Part shown: positions 50,926-59,700 of the stretch, piece after piece
Numbering within the stretch: the first letter of the stretch is position 1
Layout: each line of letters opens with the position of its first letter
NCBI RefSeq assembly: GCF_000185305.1
Contig: NZ_GL622200.1
Coordinates: forward strand, 575,252-639,251
Reading direction: 5' to 3'
DNA: 64,000 nt
Source of the DNA: Aggregatibacter segnis ATCC 33393
GTDB taxonomy: Bacteria; Pseudomonadota; Gammaproteobacteria; Enterobacterales; Pasteurellaceae
The notes under the pieces: model-generated
The model's database searches: none
Seen by the model: only the letters and a program-made list of their open reading frames with translations
Told to the model about the DNA's origin: nothing
Translations under genes and position numbers: made by a program

Positions 50926-51381
50926 TTATTGATAAAAACGCTGATATTTTTCTGCAGCTTGTCGGCGAATCAGGTCAGCCATTTCTTTCGGAATGACCCG
51001 TTGTCCGACCGGAAATAACGCAATTCTGGCGATATGGAAATTCGCCAAGCCGGTTGGGATGCCGATGATGGTTAGACATTGAGAAATGCCACAAAAAACA
51101 TGGGCAAGAAACAACCACCACCCGAAAAGAATGAACCAGACAACATTGAGTAACGATCCGAGGGAATTTCCCACCGCACTTTTAGGTTCCAAATACTTCA
51201 CATGAATCAAATCGTTGCCGAAGGGAACCAATGACATTTTACAAATTTCCCAACAGCTTCGAGTATAAGGCAATGTGACGATCAACACGGCACTCATAAG
51301 GGTAGCGAATAACCACCCTAACGTTGTTGCGAAACCGCCAAGGACAAAGTTGAGAATATTGAGAATCAGGCTTAAATTCAT
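50926..51381 (-). CDS. yccF: YccF-family small inner-membrane protein
   Basis: 151 residues with two copies of the YccF (DUF307) unit, each with a pair of transmembrane helices: FVLGGFATTLGWLFATLMSA and LLNVVWFILFGWWLFLAH. Function unknown. It lies 22 nt before yccS and 8 nt after mgsA on the minus strand, suggesting one operon. Confidence 0.9.
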   Translation of the reverse strand: MNLSLILNILNFVLGGFATTLGWLFATLMSAVLIVTLPYTRSCWEICKMSLVPFGNDLIHVKYLEPKSAVGNSLGSLLNVVWFILFGWWLFLAHVFCGISQCLTIIGIPTGLANFHIARIALFPVGQRVIPKEMADLIRRQAAEKYQRFYQ

Positions 51382-51389
51382 AGCAATAT

Positions 51390-51848
51390 CTATTTTAAGC
51401 GTTCGTTTAAATAACCTTGATAGTCAGGAATACGAATATCGCAGGTGTCATTAAAGAGTGGTGAAGAAACCAGAAAATCGGCACTTGCCATATTCATTGC
51501 AACAGGAATATTCCAAACGGTGGCAATACGCATCAATGCTTTGACATCGGGATCATGCGGCACGGCATTCATCGGGTCCCAGAAGAAAATCATTAAATCA
51601 ATTTTGTTTTCAGCGATTAACCCACCGAGTTGTTGATCCCCGCCCATAGGGCCACTGAGCAAGCTATTGACGGTCAAACCGGTTTCACGATGAATAAGAT
51701 TCCCTGTGGTGCCGGTGCCATAGAGCGTGTGGTTTGCTAAGAAAGTGCGGTGGGTTTTACACCAGTTTATCAGATCGGCTTTACAGTGATCGTGTGCGAC
51801 TAAAGCGATATGTTTATTGACGGGTAGAGTGCGATAAGTTGTTTGCAT
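51390..51848 (-). CDS. mgsA: Methylglyoxal synthase
   Basis: 152 residues, the same length as the E. coli enzyme. It converts dihydroxyacetone phosphate to methylglyoxal and phosphate, a bypass of lower glycolysis when phosphate is low. Motifs: [13 protein letters not shown] at the N-terminus, [10 protein letters not shown] near residue 43, GPMGGDQQ with the catalytic Asp71, and [18 protein letters not shown] near 88. Note that the pathway's detoxifying glyoxalases may include the glyoxalase II-like ycbL in this window. Confidence 0.97.
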   Translation of the reverse strand: MQTTYRTLPVNKHIALVAHDHCKADLINWCKTHRTFLANHTLYGTGTTGNLIHRETGLTVNSLLSGPMGGDQQLGGLIAENKIDLMIFFWDPMNAVPHDPDVKALMRIATVWNIPVAMNMASADFLVSSPLFNDTCDIRIPDYQGYLNERLK

Positions 51849-51859
51849 GGTGACTCCTA

Positions 51860-51890
51860 AATAAAAAGTGAGCGGGCAGGCTCACTTTTT
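51860..51890 (-). terminator. Terminator between yccT and mgsA
   Basis: AAAAAGTGAGC and GCTCACTTTTT pair with a 6-nt loop, giving TTTTTAT on the minus strand, about 32 nt past the yccT stop. Confidence 0.9.
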
Positions 51891-51921
51891 GGATATAAAT
51901 GAATTGGCATAGAACACCGAA

Positions 51922-52596
51922 TTATTTTTGTTTTTTCGCCCAATCAATGAAACGTGTTTGTGTTTCTTTATCGGCTTGTTGATACCAATATTGCAACATT
52001 TGTTCCGCCACGTTTTCACCTTGTAATGTTACTTTGCCTTTGTTTACTTTACCGGTTGCAGCAGGACCGCCAACGACTACCGCTGTTGCAGCTGAGGTGG
52101 TGATTGTTGCTAAAGAAGGTAAAGAGGCCGGTGCGCCAGACGCGTTATATTCGTTTAAGTCTTTGATAAGGTTCATGCCCGGGAATAAACCTTCTTGTTT
52201 TAAGTATTCTTGTTTATTTTCTACGTTGTGACCGGATTGAGTTTTTACGCTAATCACAGGAGATTGTTTGAAGTTACTTACATCACGTTCATTTTGTAAA
52301 CGTGGGGCTGAAATTACGATATCTTCACTTGAACCTTGGAATGTCACAACAATCGGATCAGATTCGAATAAGGAGCGATCGGAACCCACTTGAGTAATTT
52401 CGGATACACGAACAACAACTTGGTGTTTTTGTGTATCGTTGATATTAAATGCGTTAGTTTCTTTCAATAAAGATTTGTTTGCTTTTTGACCGTCAATGGC
52501 TAAAAAATCAATATTAGATGAGCTGGTTACCATGCCGGCAAAGCTCGCCGTACTGGCTAAAAGTGTTGCAGTTAAGACAGCAAAACGAAATTTCAT
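51922..52596 (-). CDS. yccT: YccT-family (DUF2057) periplasmic protein
   Basis: 224 residues with signal peptide MKFRFAVLTATLLASTASFAG; the mature protein belongs to the DUF2057 family. E. coli YccT is also called CsgI and is reported to inhibit curli assembly; no curli genes are seen here. A low-complexity Ala/Val/Thr/Gly stretch occurs at about residues 160-190. ATG 52596 is selected because it opens the signal peptide and has AGGAG upstream. It is divergent from yccX, as expected from the E. coli order. Confidence 0.88.
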   Translation of the reverse strand: MKFRFAVLTATLLASTASFAGMVTSSSNIDFLAIDGQKANKSLLKETNAFNINDTQKHQVVVRVSEITQVGSDRSLFESDPIVVTFQGSSEDIVISAPRLQNERDVSNFKQSPVISVKTQSGHNVENKQEYLKQEGLFPGMNLIKDLNEYNASGAPASLPSLATITTSAATAVVVGGPAATGKVNKGKVTLQGENVAEQMLQYWYQQADKETQTRFIDWAKKQK

Positions 52597-52644
52597 ATTT
52601 ACTCCTGTTTTGAAGGACATTCATTAAAATTAGATGACACTTTA

Positions 52645-52675
52645 TGGAATAAAGCGTAGTTTGTATGCTATTCCA
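52645..52675. promoter_or_regulatory. Inverted repeat in the yccT/yccX divergent promoter
   Basis: TGGAATA-(17 nt)-TATTCCA, a perfect 7-bp inverted repeat with a spacing of about two helical turns (24 bp centre to centre), in the 156-bp gap between divergent genes. Binding factor unknown. Confidence 0.35.
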
Positions 52676-52752
52676 AATTGGGAAAAATGAAAATAGAAAA
52701 TTGTATTTAAGCGCTAGTTTTTTGTTTTTATTCAATTTTAAGGGGAAATTGT

Positions 52753-53025
52753 ATGGTCAAAAAACGTTTTTGTGTTCACGGTTATGTGCAAGGCGTTGGG
52801 GTTCGTTATTTTACGTGGAAACAAGCGCTGAAGATCGGCGTAACCGGCTTTGTGCGTAATCTTGCCGACGGCTCCGTTGAGGTGGTCGCCGTCGGTTCGG
52901 AAAGTCAAATTGACACATTAAACGCTTGGTTGCAACATGGTCCCTGCACTGCCATCGTAAATAACGTATTGGTGGAAGATTATCTTGGCGACAAAGAATT
53001 TACGGCGTTTCAAGTGCTACACTGA
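52753..53025 (+). CDS. yccX: Acylphosphatase
   Basis: 90 residues, ferredoxin-like small acylphosphatase hydrolysing carboxyl-phosphate bonds. Motif CVHGYVQGVGVRYFTW (catalytic Arg near residue 20) and GFVRNLADGSVEVVA (catalytic Asn near 38). Start ATG preceded by AAGGGG. Its 3' end overlaps the end of yfeD on the other strand by 26 nt. Confidence 0.95.
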   Translation: MVKKRFCVHGYVQGVGVRYFTWKQALKIGVTGFVRNLADGSVEVVAVGSESQIDTLNAWLQHGPCTAIVNNVLVEDYLGDKEFTAFQVLH

Positions 53026-53848
53026 AACGCAGTTTGATTTTGCTATAAATAAGTGCGGTTAAAAATACCGCCGCTTGTAACAAAATAATGCAAGGACCTG
53101 TGGCGCCATCAATATGGTAGCTAATAATCGTTCCGAAGATACTGGTGCTGATAGAGGTTGCCAAGGCAATGACAATCATATGATCAAAGCGCTTGCTTAA
53201 AATAAATGCGGTAATGCCGGGGGAAATAAGCATCGCAACGACTAAGATTACGCCGACTACTTGCATGGCACTGACGATGGTTAACGCGAGAAGAATCAGT
53301 AAACTGTAATGCAAGAGTCGAGGCGATAAGCCAACGATTTTGGCTTGCGTAGCATCAAAACAATAAAGTAAAAAATCTTTTCGACGTAAAAAAACAACCC
53401 CAAAAACGACCGCACTGATGACTAGCGTTTGCAACATTTCTGCATCGCTCACGCCAAGCAAATTACCAAATAAAATATGGGTTAAATGTTGATCCGTTTC
53501 AATTTTGCTAAACAAGACAATCCCGAGCGCAAACATCCCTGAAAAGACAATGCCCATGGCGGTATCTTCTTTGATTCGGCTATTTTCTTTTAAATATCCC
53601 ACACAGACAGAACAGAGCAATCCGGCGACAAAGGCACCGATGGTTAAAGGCAAACTCAACCAGAAAGCCACCACAATGCCCGGCAGAACAGCATGCGAAA
53701 TCGCATCCCCCATCAACGACCAACCTTTCAACACTAAATAGCAGGAGAGCATGGCGCAAATAATGGAGACTAATAACGCCGTGATTAATGCGTTTTGCAT
53801 AAACGGATAGGCAAAAGGCTCGGTGAACCATTGATAAATAGCGTTCAT
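53000..53848 (-). CDS. yfeD: Manganese/iron ABC transporter permease (YfeD/SitD-like)
   Basis: 282 residues, ABC-3 type permease with about eight or nine transmembrane helices: WSLMGDAISHAVLPGIVVAF near residue 45 and LLVLAVAML-like conserved core. It pairs with YfeC to import chelated iron or manganese. It overlaps the end of yfeC by 4 nt (ATGA) and is the last gene of the yfeABCD operon. Its end overlaps the yccX coding region. Confidence 0.94.
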   Translation of the reverse strand: MNAIYQWFTEPFAYPFMQNALITALLVSIICAMLSCYLVLKGWSLMGDAISHAVLPGIVVAFWLSLPLTIGAFVAGLLCSVCVGYLKENSRIKEDTAMGIVFSGMFALGIVLFSKIETDQHLTHILFGNLLGVSDAEMLQTLVISAVVFGVVFLRRKDFLLYCFDATQAKIVGLSPRLLHYSLLILLALTIVSAMQVVGVILVVAMLISPGITAFILSKRFDHMIVIALATSISTSIFGTIISYHIDGATGPCIILLQAAVFLTALIYSKIKLRFSVALETP

Positions 53849-54702
53849 TGTTGCACCTCTTCTTTCGTTATTGGTTTACGCTGGCGAATTAAGCCGTATT
53901 TTGGCGAGAAAATAAAAGCCAATAGGAAAAGTGCGGTCTGAATACAAACAATAACGCCACCCGTTGCGCCATCTAAGAAATAACTGATATACACGCCAAT
54001 CGCGCTGGAAAGAATGCCTAGAATAACGGCAATCATGGCAAGTGTTTTAAAACGATCAGTAAGCAAATAAGCGGTGGCGCCCGGTGTGATCACCATGGCG
54101 ATGACTAAAATCGCACCAACGGTTTGTAATGCGGCGACGACACAAGCACTGAGTAACGTAAAAAACAGCACTTTGTAATAAATTGGTGTGAGTCCTACGG
54201 AAGTGGCATGGACTTCATCAAAGAAAATTAATAACAGATCTTTCCAAAAAATGAGTAATAAAATCAGACTGATGCCAATGATGATTGCCACTTGAAGAAT
54301 ATCTTCATCTGCAATACCTAGGATGTTACCTAACACAATATCTTGCACATTGACGGAGGTTGGGTTGAGGGAAATGATCAACAGACCAAGCGCAAAAAAT
54401 GTCGTAAAAATGAAGCCGATAACCGCATCTTCCCGCAGTTTGGTAATGGATTTCACCCATAAAATAGACACGGCAGCTAAGATACCGGAAAAAAAAGCGC
54501 CGAGAGCATAAGGCAGAGAAAGCGCATAAGCGATGGCAACACCGGGAACAACTGAATGGGAAAGGGCATCACCAATGAGGGACCATCCTTTCAGCATTAG
54601 GTAAGCTGACAAGAAAGCACAAACGCCTCCCACGGCAGAACTGAGCAAAATGGCTTTCACCATATAATCATAGGAAAAAGGTTCCAGTAAGAGCGCTAGC
54701 AT
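53845..54702 (-). CDS. yfeC: Manganese/iron ABC transporter permease (YfeC/SitC-like)
   Basis: 285 residues, ABC-3 family permease: LMLKGWSLIGDALSHSVVPG near residue 35 and FDEVHATSVGLTP, with about eight helices. It forms the membrane channel with YfeD. I use ATG 54702, which shares a base with the yfeB stop (TAATG), rather than the longer frame. Homologous systems are called Sit in Salmonella and Afe in Aggregatibacter. Confidence 0.94.
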   Translation of the reverse strand: MLALLLEPFSYDYMVKAILLSSAVGGVCAFLSAYLMLKGWSLIGDALSHSVVPGVAIAYALSLPYALGAFFSGILAAVSILWVKSITKLREDAVIGFIFTTFFALGLLIISLNPTSVNVQDIVLGNILGIADEDILQVAIIIGISLILLLIFWKDLLLIFFDEVHATSVGLTPIYYKVLFFTLLSACVVAALQTVGAILVIAMVITPGATAYLLTDRFKTLAMIAVILGILSSAIGVYISYFLDGATGGVIVCIQTALFLLAFIFSPKYGLIRQRKPITKEEVQQ

Positions 54703-55592
54703 TAGGATTTTTCCTCTGATTTGCACTGTCTCACAATCGGTGCTGGAGGATCGACTTTGGTTTTACCATAGAACACCGCCGCTCGCTCATCATCGGTAAG
54801 TACGGTGACTGCGCGCGGATCTTCATCATCGTGTAGGTCTGTACCGAGCAATTTAATGTGACGCAATACGCCACCAAAGACGAGTTCTAAGTTATGTTGG
54901 TTAAACGTGGTTTCTGTCGAGCCGGCCGCAATGACGGTGCGATTAATCATCACCACCTGGTCACAGAAATCCGGTACTGCTCCCAAGTTGTGGGTAGAAA
55001 CCAAAATGAGATGACCTTCGCTACGTAATTGCCCAAGTAAATCGACAATGGCATTTTCTGTTTGCACATCAACGCCGGTAAAAGGTTCATCCAGTAAAAT
55101 AATCTTACTTTGTTGAGCAAGCGCACGAGCTAAAAATACGCGCTTTTTCTGTCCGCCGGAAAGTTCGCCAATTTGACGATGGGCAAGGTGTTCAATGTTC
55201 ACCCGTTGCATGGCTTCTTGCACTTTTTGCTTATCGGTTTCACTTGGGCGGCGCAGGAAATTCATATAGCCGTAGCGTCCCATGAGTACCACATCATAAA
55301 CAGACACCGGGAATTGCCAGTCCACTTCTTCCGATTGAGGCACATAAGAGACCAAGTTTTGTTTTAATGCCTGTTTTATTGGCAAATGACACAACGTAAT
55401 ATTGCCTCGTTGTGGATGAATCAATCCCATTAGGCTTTTAAACAAGGTTGATTTTCCGCTTCCATTTACGCCCACGAGGGCACAGGTGGTGCCGCCTTCT
55501 AAACGAAAGGTGACATCATGGATGGCGGTGTGGCCGTTGTTATAGCGAACCGTGACATCTTCAACACAGATCGAGGCAATATTCGATGACAT
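54702..55592 (-). CDS. yfeB: Manganese/iron ABC transporter ATPase (YfeB/SitB-like)
   Basis: 296 residues. Walker [18 protein letters not shown] near residue 38, signature [16 protein letters not shown] near 143, Walker [13 protein letters not shown] near 163 and switch His in LVSTHNLG near 200. ATPase for the YfeCD pore. Its ATG shares one base with the yfeA stop (TAATG). Confidence 0.95.
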   Translation of the reverse strand: MSSNIASICVEDVTVRYNNGHTAIHDVTFRLEGGTTCALVGVNGSGKSTLFKSLMGLIHPQRGNITLCHLPIKQALKQNLVSYVPQSEEVDWQFPVSVYDVVLMGRYGYMNFLRRPSETDKQKVQEAMQRVNIEHLAHRQIGELSGGQKKRVFLARALAQQSKIILLDEPFTGVDVQTENAIVDLLGQLRSEGHLILVSTHNLGAVPDFCDQVVMINRTVIAAGSTETTFNQHNLELVFGGVLRHIKLLGTDLHDDEDPRAVTVLTDDERAAVFYGKTKVDPPAPIVRQCKSEEKS

Positions 55593-56473
55593 TATTTTTC
55601 AAATCCTTTTGCGATAGTAGAAACGGTCGTGTTCAACAAATCGATATAGGTTGGTACCGGCCCTTTTTTGTTGGAAAGAGAATCCACATAAAGTACGCCG
55701 CCGTATTTTGCGCCGGTTTCTTTCGCGACTTGTTTTGCCGGTTTAGGTGAAATAGTACTTTCACTGAATACAACCGGAATGTTGTTGGCTTTAACGGTTT
55801 CAATCACTTTGCGAACCTGTTGTGGCGTACCTTGTTGTTCTGCGTTAATCGGCCATAAATAGGCTTCTTTAAAACCATAGTCACGGGTGAGATAGCTGAA
55901 AGCGCCTTCACTGGTGACCAACCAACGTTGAACTTCCGGCACTTGTGCTAATTTTTCGCGAAGCGGTTTATCCAACGCTTTGATTTTTTGTGCATAAAGT
56001 GCGGCATTTTTTTCGTATGTTTCTTTATTTTGTGGATCGTATTTTACCAACGCATTTTTAATGTTCTCAATATAAATCAATGCATTGGAAGGGGACATCC
56101 AAGCGTGCGGATTTGGGTTGCCGGTATAAGGACCTTCATTAATAGACATTGGCTCGATACCCTCAGTCACAACAACCGCCGGTTTATCTTTCACGTTTTG
56201 GAAGAATTTTTCAAACCAACGTTCAAGGTTTAAACCGTTCCATAATACGAGGTCGGCAGATTGGGCTTTCACGATGTCTTTTGGGGTTGGCTCATAATCG
56301 TGAATTTCTGCTCCCGGTTTGGTGATTGATTCCACGGTAGCCGCATCACCGGCGATATTTTGTGCCATGTCTTGAATGATGGTGAAGGTGGTAACGACTT
56401 TAAATTTTGCATAAGCCAAGCTAGAGCCTAAACTTAATGCAAGTACACTGATTAATGTTGCGAGTAAACGCAT
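55592..56473 (-). CDS. yfeA: Manganese/iron ABC transporter substrate-binding protein (YfeA/SitA-like)
   Basis: 293 residues, cluster A-I metal-binding protein with N-terminal signal peptide ([22 protein letters not shown]). Metal ligands: [10 protein letters not shown] (His near residue 55), NPHAWMSP near 123 (His), [16 protein letters not shown] near 188 (Glu) and the Asp in LYVDSLS near 270. Binds Mn2+ or Fe2+ in the periplasm. First gene of the yfeABCD operon, 101 nt after tusE on the same strand. A promoter with a Fur-like box is present in that gap. Confidence 0.95.
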   Translation of the reverse strand: MRLLATLISVLALSLGSSLAYAKFKVVTTFTIIQDMAQNIAGDAATVESITKPGAEIHDYEPTPKDIVKAQSADLVLWNGLNLERWFEKFFQNVKDKPAVVVTEGIEPMSINEGPYTGNPNPHAWMSPSNALIYIENIKNALVKYDPQNKETYEKNAALYAQKIKALDKPLREKLAQVPEVQRWLVTSEGAFSYLTRDYGFKEAYLWPINAEQQGTPQQVRKVIETVKANNIPVVFSESTISPKPAKQVAKETGAKYGGVLYVDSLSNKKGPVPTYIDLLNTTVSTIAKGFEK

Positions 56474-56529
56474 GTTTTTCTCCTTAGAAAAGTTTTAGTT
56501 ATAAAATAACAACATAAGTTGCGGGGATG

Positions 56530-56558
56530 ATTATATTCTTTTATTTTTTAAATGCAAA
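56530..56558 (-). promoter_or_regulatory. Sigma-70 promoter of yfeABCD
   Basis: On the minus strand: -35 TTTGCA (56558-56553), 17-nt spacer, -10 TATAAT (56535-56530), a perfect -10 hexamer. It lies 57-85 nt before the yfeA start. Confidence 0.6.
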
Positions 56559-56567
56559 TAATTCGCA
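56553..56567. promoter_or_regulatory. Fur-like 7-1-7 box overlapping the yfe -35
   Basis: TGCAAAT-a-ATTCGCA. Each arm matches the Fur arm TGATAAT / ATTATCA at 5 of 7 positions. It covers the -35 hexamer, so binding would block the promoter. Fits known iron or manganese repression of this transporter family. Confidence 0.45.
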
Positions 56568-56573
56568 AATATC

Positions 56574-56903
56574 TTATAAGCATTTTGCCGGTTTGGGTAA
56601 CCCGGCTAATTTGGTTGCTTGTTTTGCCGGGCCTTCGGGGAACAAACGTTGTAAATAACGGCTGTTGCCTTTATCTTCACCGAGTTTTTGTGCTGTGGCT
56701 TTTACCAACATACGAATAGCCGGTGAGGTTTTGTATTCCTGATAAAACGCCCGCACAAAATGAATGATTTCCCAGTGAGCGTCAGTTAATTCCAAATTCT
56801 CTAATTTCGCAATAGCTTGCGCGACTTCAACATCCCAATCATCAATATTGAGCAAATAACCCGAAGCATCGGTTTCAATATGTTTATTATTGACTTCAAG
56901 CAT
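56574..56903 (-). CDS. tusE: TusE, sulfur-relay protein (DsrC family)
   Basis: 109 residues. DsrC/TusE fold, with the conserved penultimate cysteine in LPKPAKCL. In E. coli TusE accepts persulfide from TusBCD and passes it to MnmA for 2-thiouridine in tRNA wobble positions. Lies between yccA and yfeA on the minus strand. Confidence 0.95.
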   Translation of the reverse strand: MLEVNNKHIETDASGYLLNIDDWDVEVAQAIAKLENLELTDAHWEIIHFVRAFYQEYKTSPAIRMLVKATAQKLGEDKGNSRYLQRLFPEGPAKQATKLAGLPKPAKCL

Positions 56904-56936
56904 GATAATAACCTTAGTATTTATGAGGACGGATTA

Positions 56937-56964
56937 TATAAAAACGCCCCAAAAAAGGGGCGTT
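56937..56964 (-). terminator. Terminator after yccA
   Basis: AACGCCCC-aaaaaa-GGGGCGTT, followed on the minus strand by TTTTATAT, 24 nt past the yccA stop. Confidence 0.9.
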
Positions 56965-56987
56965 GAATTTATCTATCAAATTAATAA

Positions 56988-57650
56988 TTAATCTCTAGAA
57001 GAGAAGAATGAAAGTAAGTTTAACAAACTGATAAACAGGTTGTAGATAGACACAAATAAGCTGACCGTTGCACGAATGTAGTTGGTTTCACCACCGTGAA
57101 TGATGTTACTGGTTTCATACAAAATTCCCATGGTGGAGAAAATCACGAACAGCGCACTAATTCCTACATAAAGGGCCGGGAATTGGAAGAAGAAACTCGC
57201 GACCATGCCAAGTAATAACACCACGAATAAGGCTAGAATCGTGCCGGATAAGAAAGACATGTCTTTCTTCGTAGTTAAGACATAAGCGGAGCAAGCGAAG
57301 AAAGTTGCTGCGGTGCCGGCTAACGCTAACACGATAGCATCACCCAAACCAGCGCTCACATAGGCATTTAAAATTGGCCCTACGGTGTAGCCTAAGAAAC
57401 CGGTGAAGGCAAAGGCAGATAAAATCCCTAATGCGCTATTTGCTAAGGCATTGGTTAAGAAAAGCAGCCCATAGAAACCCACAAGCATGATGATAAGCCC
57501 CGGTCTTGGTAAATTCATCGCCATAGATACATAAGCTACCACAGCGGAAAAGGCTAATGTTAACGCTAACAAGAAATAGGTGTTACGCAACACTTTGTGC
57601 GTGCTAAGTAACGATTCTTCTCTGCTGTCAACAATAATACGAGATTGCAT
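56988..57650 (-). CDS. yccA: YccA, Bax-inhibitor-1 family membrane protein
   Basis: 220 residues with seven transmembrane helices. Family features: [20 protein letters not shown] near residue 75 and [21 protein letters not shown] near 175, where acidic residues sit in the last helices. In E. coli YccA is a substrate and modulator of the FtsH protease and protects SecY. Upstream of tusE as in E. coli. Confidence 0.94.
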   Translation of the reverse strand: MQSRIIVDSREESLLSTHKVLRNTYFLLALTLAFSAVVAYVSMAMNLPRPGLIIMLVGFYGLLFLTNALANSALGILSAFAFTGFLGYTVGPILNAYVSAGLGDAIVLALAGTAATFFACSAYVLTTKKDMSFLSGTILALFVVLLLGMVASFFFQFPALYVGISALFVIFSTMGILYETSNIIHGGETNYIRATVSLFVSIYNLFISLLNLLSFFSSRD

Positions 57651-58025
57651 AAAAACTCCTTTAAATTTAAAGAAAATAAGCGGTTATAACGTTGCTGTAA
57701 GGTAAGGGCAGAGGGGAGAAAAGTCAATTATTACAAGGAAAATATTTTTTGCTGATGGATGATTAAAAGTGAAAGACAGAAAAGTGCGGTTGTTTTATTT
57801 GCAATTTAGCAAAACCGATTTGTTTATTTTGAACCTGTCGGTAATCCGGCATCTCAAAGATATTGAGTTTTATTCCTGACGTTTTTACATTTCAAAAATA
57901 TGCTCAAAACCCACCGCACTTTCTTTTCATCAAAATAAAAAGCTGAACCTCTTTCGAGATTCAGCTTTTCTTTTGGGGTTAGATCATTTTAACCGCTCTT
58001 TTGGTTTATCTATGTTTGCATATTG
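57651..58025. other. 375-bp intergenic region between yccA and the PTS gene
   Basis: It holds the promoter region of yccA, two uptake sequences (57782 and 57913 in opposite orientation) and the terminator of the PTS gene at 57931-57970. No ORF or RNA gene was recognised. Confidence 0.6.
57931..57970 (-). terminator. Terminator after the PTS permease
   Basis: AAAAAGCTGAA and TTCAGCTTTT pair around a 12-nt loop; the minus strand continues TTTTTATTTTG. Confidence 0.85.
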
Positions 58026-59690
58026 TTACATTTTCGGAATTTCAACGCCTGAAGAGAGTAGGTCTTGAATATCCGATTTCAGTACATCAGCTTTTGGCCC
58101 GTAAATAGCTTGAATGCCTGTGCCTTTAACAATGAAACCCATTGCGCCTGCTTGTTTCCAAGCCGCTGCATCGCCCACTAATTCAGGATTATGCACAGTG
58201 ATGCGTAAACGGGTCATACAAGCATCCACCTCGGCAATATTGTTGCGACCACCGAGAAGATTGATGATTTGCACCACTTGTGCACTGGCATTAGCGACTT
58301 TTTTCTCCTCAGCAGGGGCTTCGTCAGTGCCTTTTGCATCGTAGTTGCCGTTGCGACCGGCGGTGGCTAAGTTGAGTTTCTTAATCATGAAATTCGCAAT
58401 TAAGAAGGCCGCGACCGCAAACACACCGGATACCCAAATGAAGTTGATGAGATCCATGCCGATGCCCGCTTTAATTGCCATTGGGGTACGGGTTAAAAAC
58501 TCAATGTTACCGAATGAGTGAACGCGTAAGTTCACAATATCCGCCATGGCAAATGCACAACCTTGGATAACCGCATAAACAAGGTAAAGCGGTAGCGCAA
58601 CGAACATAAACATATATTCGATCGGTTCTGTTACGCCGGTTAAGAACACGGCAAGAGCAGAAGAAAGGAAAATCCCTTTGTAGATGGTTTTTTTATCCTG
58701 ATCAACGTTTACGTACATGGCGAGTGTAATTCCCATTAGAATACCGCTTGAGCCGATCATTTGGCCCACTTTAAAGCGCGCCGGTGTCACTGTTGAGAGG
58801 AGCTCGTTATATTGCGTCATATTGCCCGCATCTTTCAGGTTGATTAAATCACTGATCCAAGCGAGCCATAACGGGTCTTGTCCGAATACTTGTTTGCCTT
58901 GTTGCATACCGGTTAAGAATTCATAGGTGCCGCCCAATGAGGTGTAGTTCATCGGAATGGTGAGCATATGGTGTAAACCGAAAGGCAGTAAAAGACGTTC
59001 TAATGTGCCGTAAACAAAAGGCGCAAGGATAGGCGCGGAGTCTTGTGAGTTGGCAATCCATTCACCGAAATGATTGATCCCGGTTTGCACTACCGGCCAG
59101 AACACCGCCAACACTAACGACACTAAAACGGAACGATAAATCACCACAAATGGCACAAAGCGTTTACCGTTAAAGAAGGTAAGTACTTCAGGCAGTTTGC
59201 GGAAATTATAGTAGCTATTAAAGGTAGTTGCCCCTACAAAACCGGCGATGATCCCTACAAAAACGCCCATATTTAATGCAGGTTGTCCGAGAATATTCAC
59301 AAAGTAGTTAGCCACCGGAATGTCGCCTGCCAAGATGGTGCTGACGTGGGCATTCGGATCGGTCAACATTTCAATTTTTACGCCGAAGAAATGACCGGTA
59401 ATTAAGTTGATTAAAATAAAGGCAAGACCTGCGGCAAACGCACCACCTGCACGCTCATTCGCCCAACTACCACCAATGGCTAGAGCAAATAACAAATGCA
59501 GGTTGCCAATAATGCCCCAACCGATTTGCGCGATAATATTACCCACGCGCGCCAGCCATTCGACATCGCTAATTAACGGTAATGAGTTACCGATACTTAC
59601 CATCAAACCTGCGGCAGGCATCACGGCAATCACCACCATCAGGCATTTGCCGAATTTTTGCCAAAATTCAAAACTGAGCAATTTTTTCAT
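58026..59690 (-). CDS. PTS glucose/maltose-type permease, EIICB
   Basis: 554 residues: about ten transmembrane helices of an EIIC domain (residues 1-445; GGTYEFLTG near 306, FGLHHMLTIPMNYTSLGG), then a cytosolic EIIB domain with the phosphorylation site DACMTRLRIT (Cys near residue 500). No EIIA domain is attached, so a separate EIIA (perhaps Crr) must donate phosphate. The sequence looks like the MalT/PtsG subfamily of lactic-acid bacteria rather than E. coli MalX. The gene ends the operon 10 nt after the nuclease-like gene. Transported sugar (glucose, maltose or another) is an inference from neighbours. Confidence 0.88.
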   Translation of the reverse strand: MKKLLSFEFWQKFGKCLMVVIAVMPAAGLMVSIGNSLPLISDVEWLARVGNIIAQIGWGIIGNLHLLFALAIGGSWANERAGGAFAAGLAFILINLITGHFFGVKIEMLTDPNAHVSTILAGDIPVANYFVNILGQPALNMGVFVGIIAGFVGATTFNSYYNFRKLPEVLTFFNGKRFVPFVVIYRSVLVSLVLAVFWPVVQTGINHFGEWIANSQDSAPILAPFVYGTLERLLLPFGLHHMLTIPMNYTSLGGTYEFLTGMQQGKQVFGQDPLWLAWISDLINLKDAGNMTQYNELLSTVTPARFKVGQMIGSSGILMGITLAMYVNVDQDKKTIYKGIFLSSALAVFLTGVTEPIEYMFMFVALPLYLVYAVIQGCAFAMADIVNLRVHSFGNIEFLTRTPMAIKAGIGMDLINFIWVSGVFAVAAFLIANFMIKKLNLATAGRNGNYDAKGTDEAPAEEKKVANASAQVVQIINLLGGRNNIAEVDACMTRLRITVHNPELVGDAAAWKQAGAMGFIVKGTGIQAIYGPKADVLKSDIQDLLSSGVEIPKM

Positions 59691-59700
59691 GTATGTTCTC

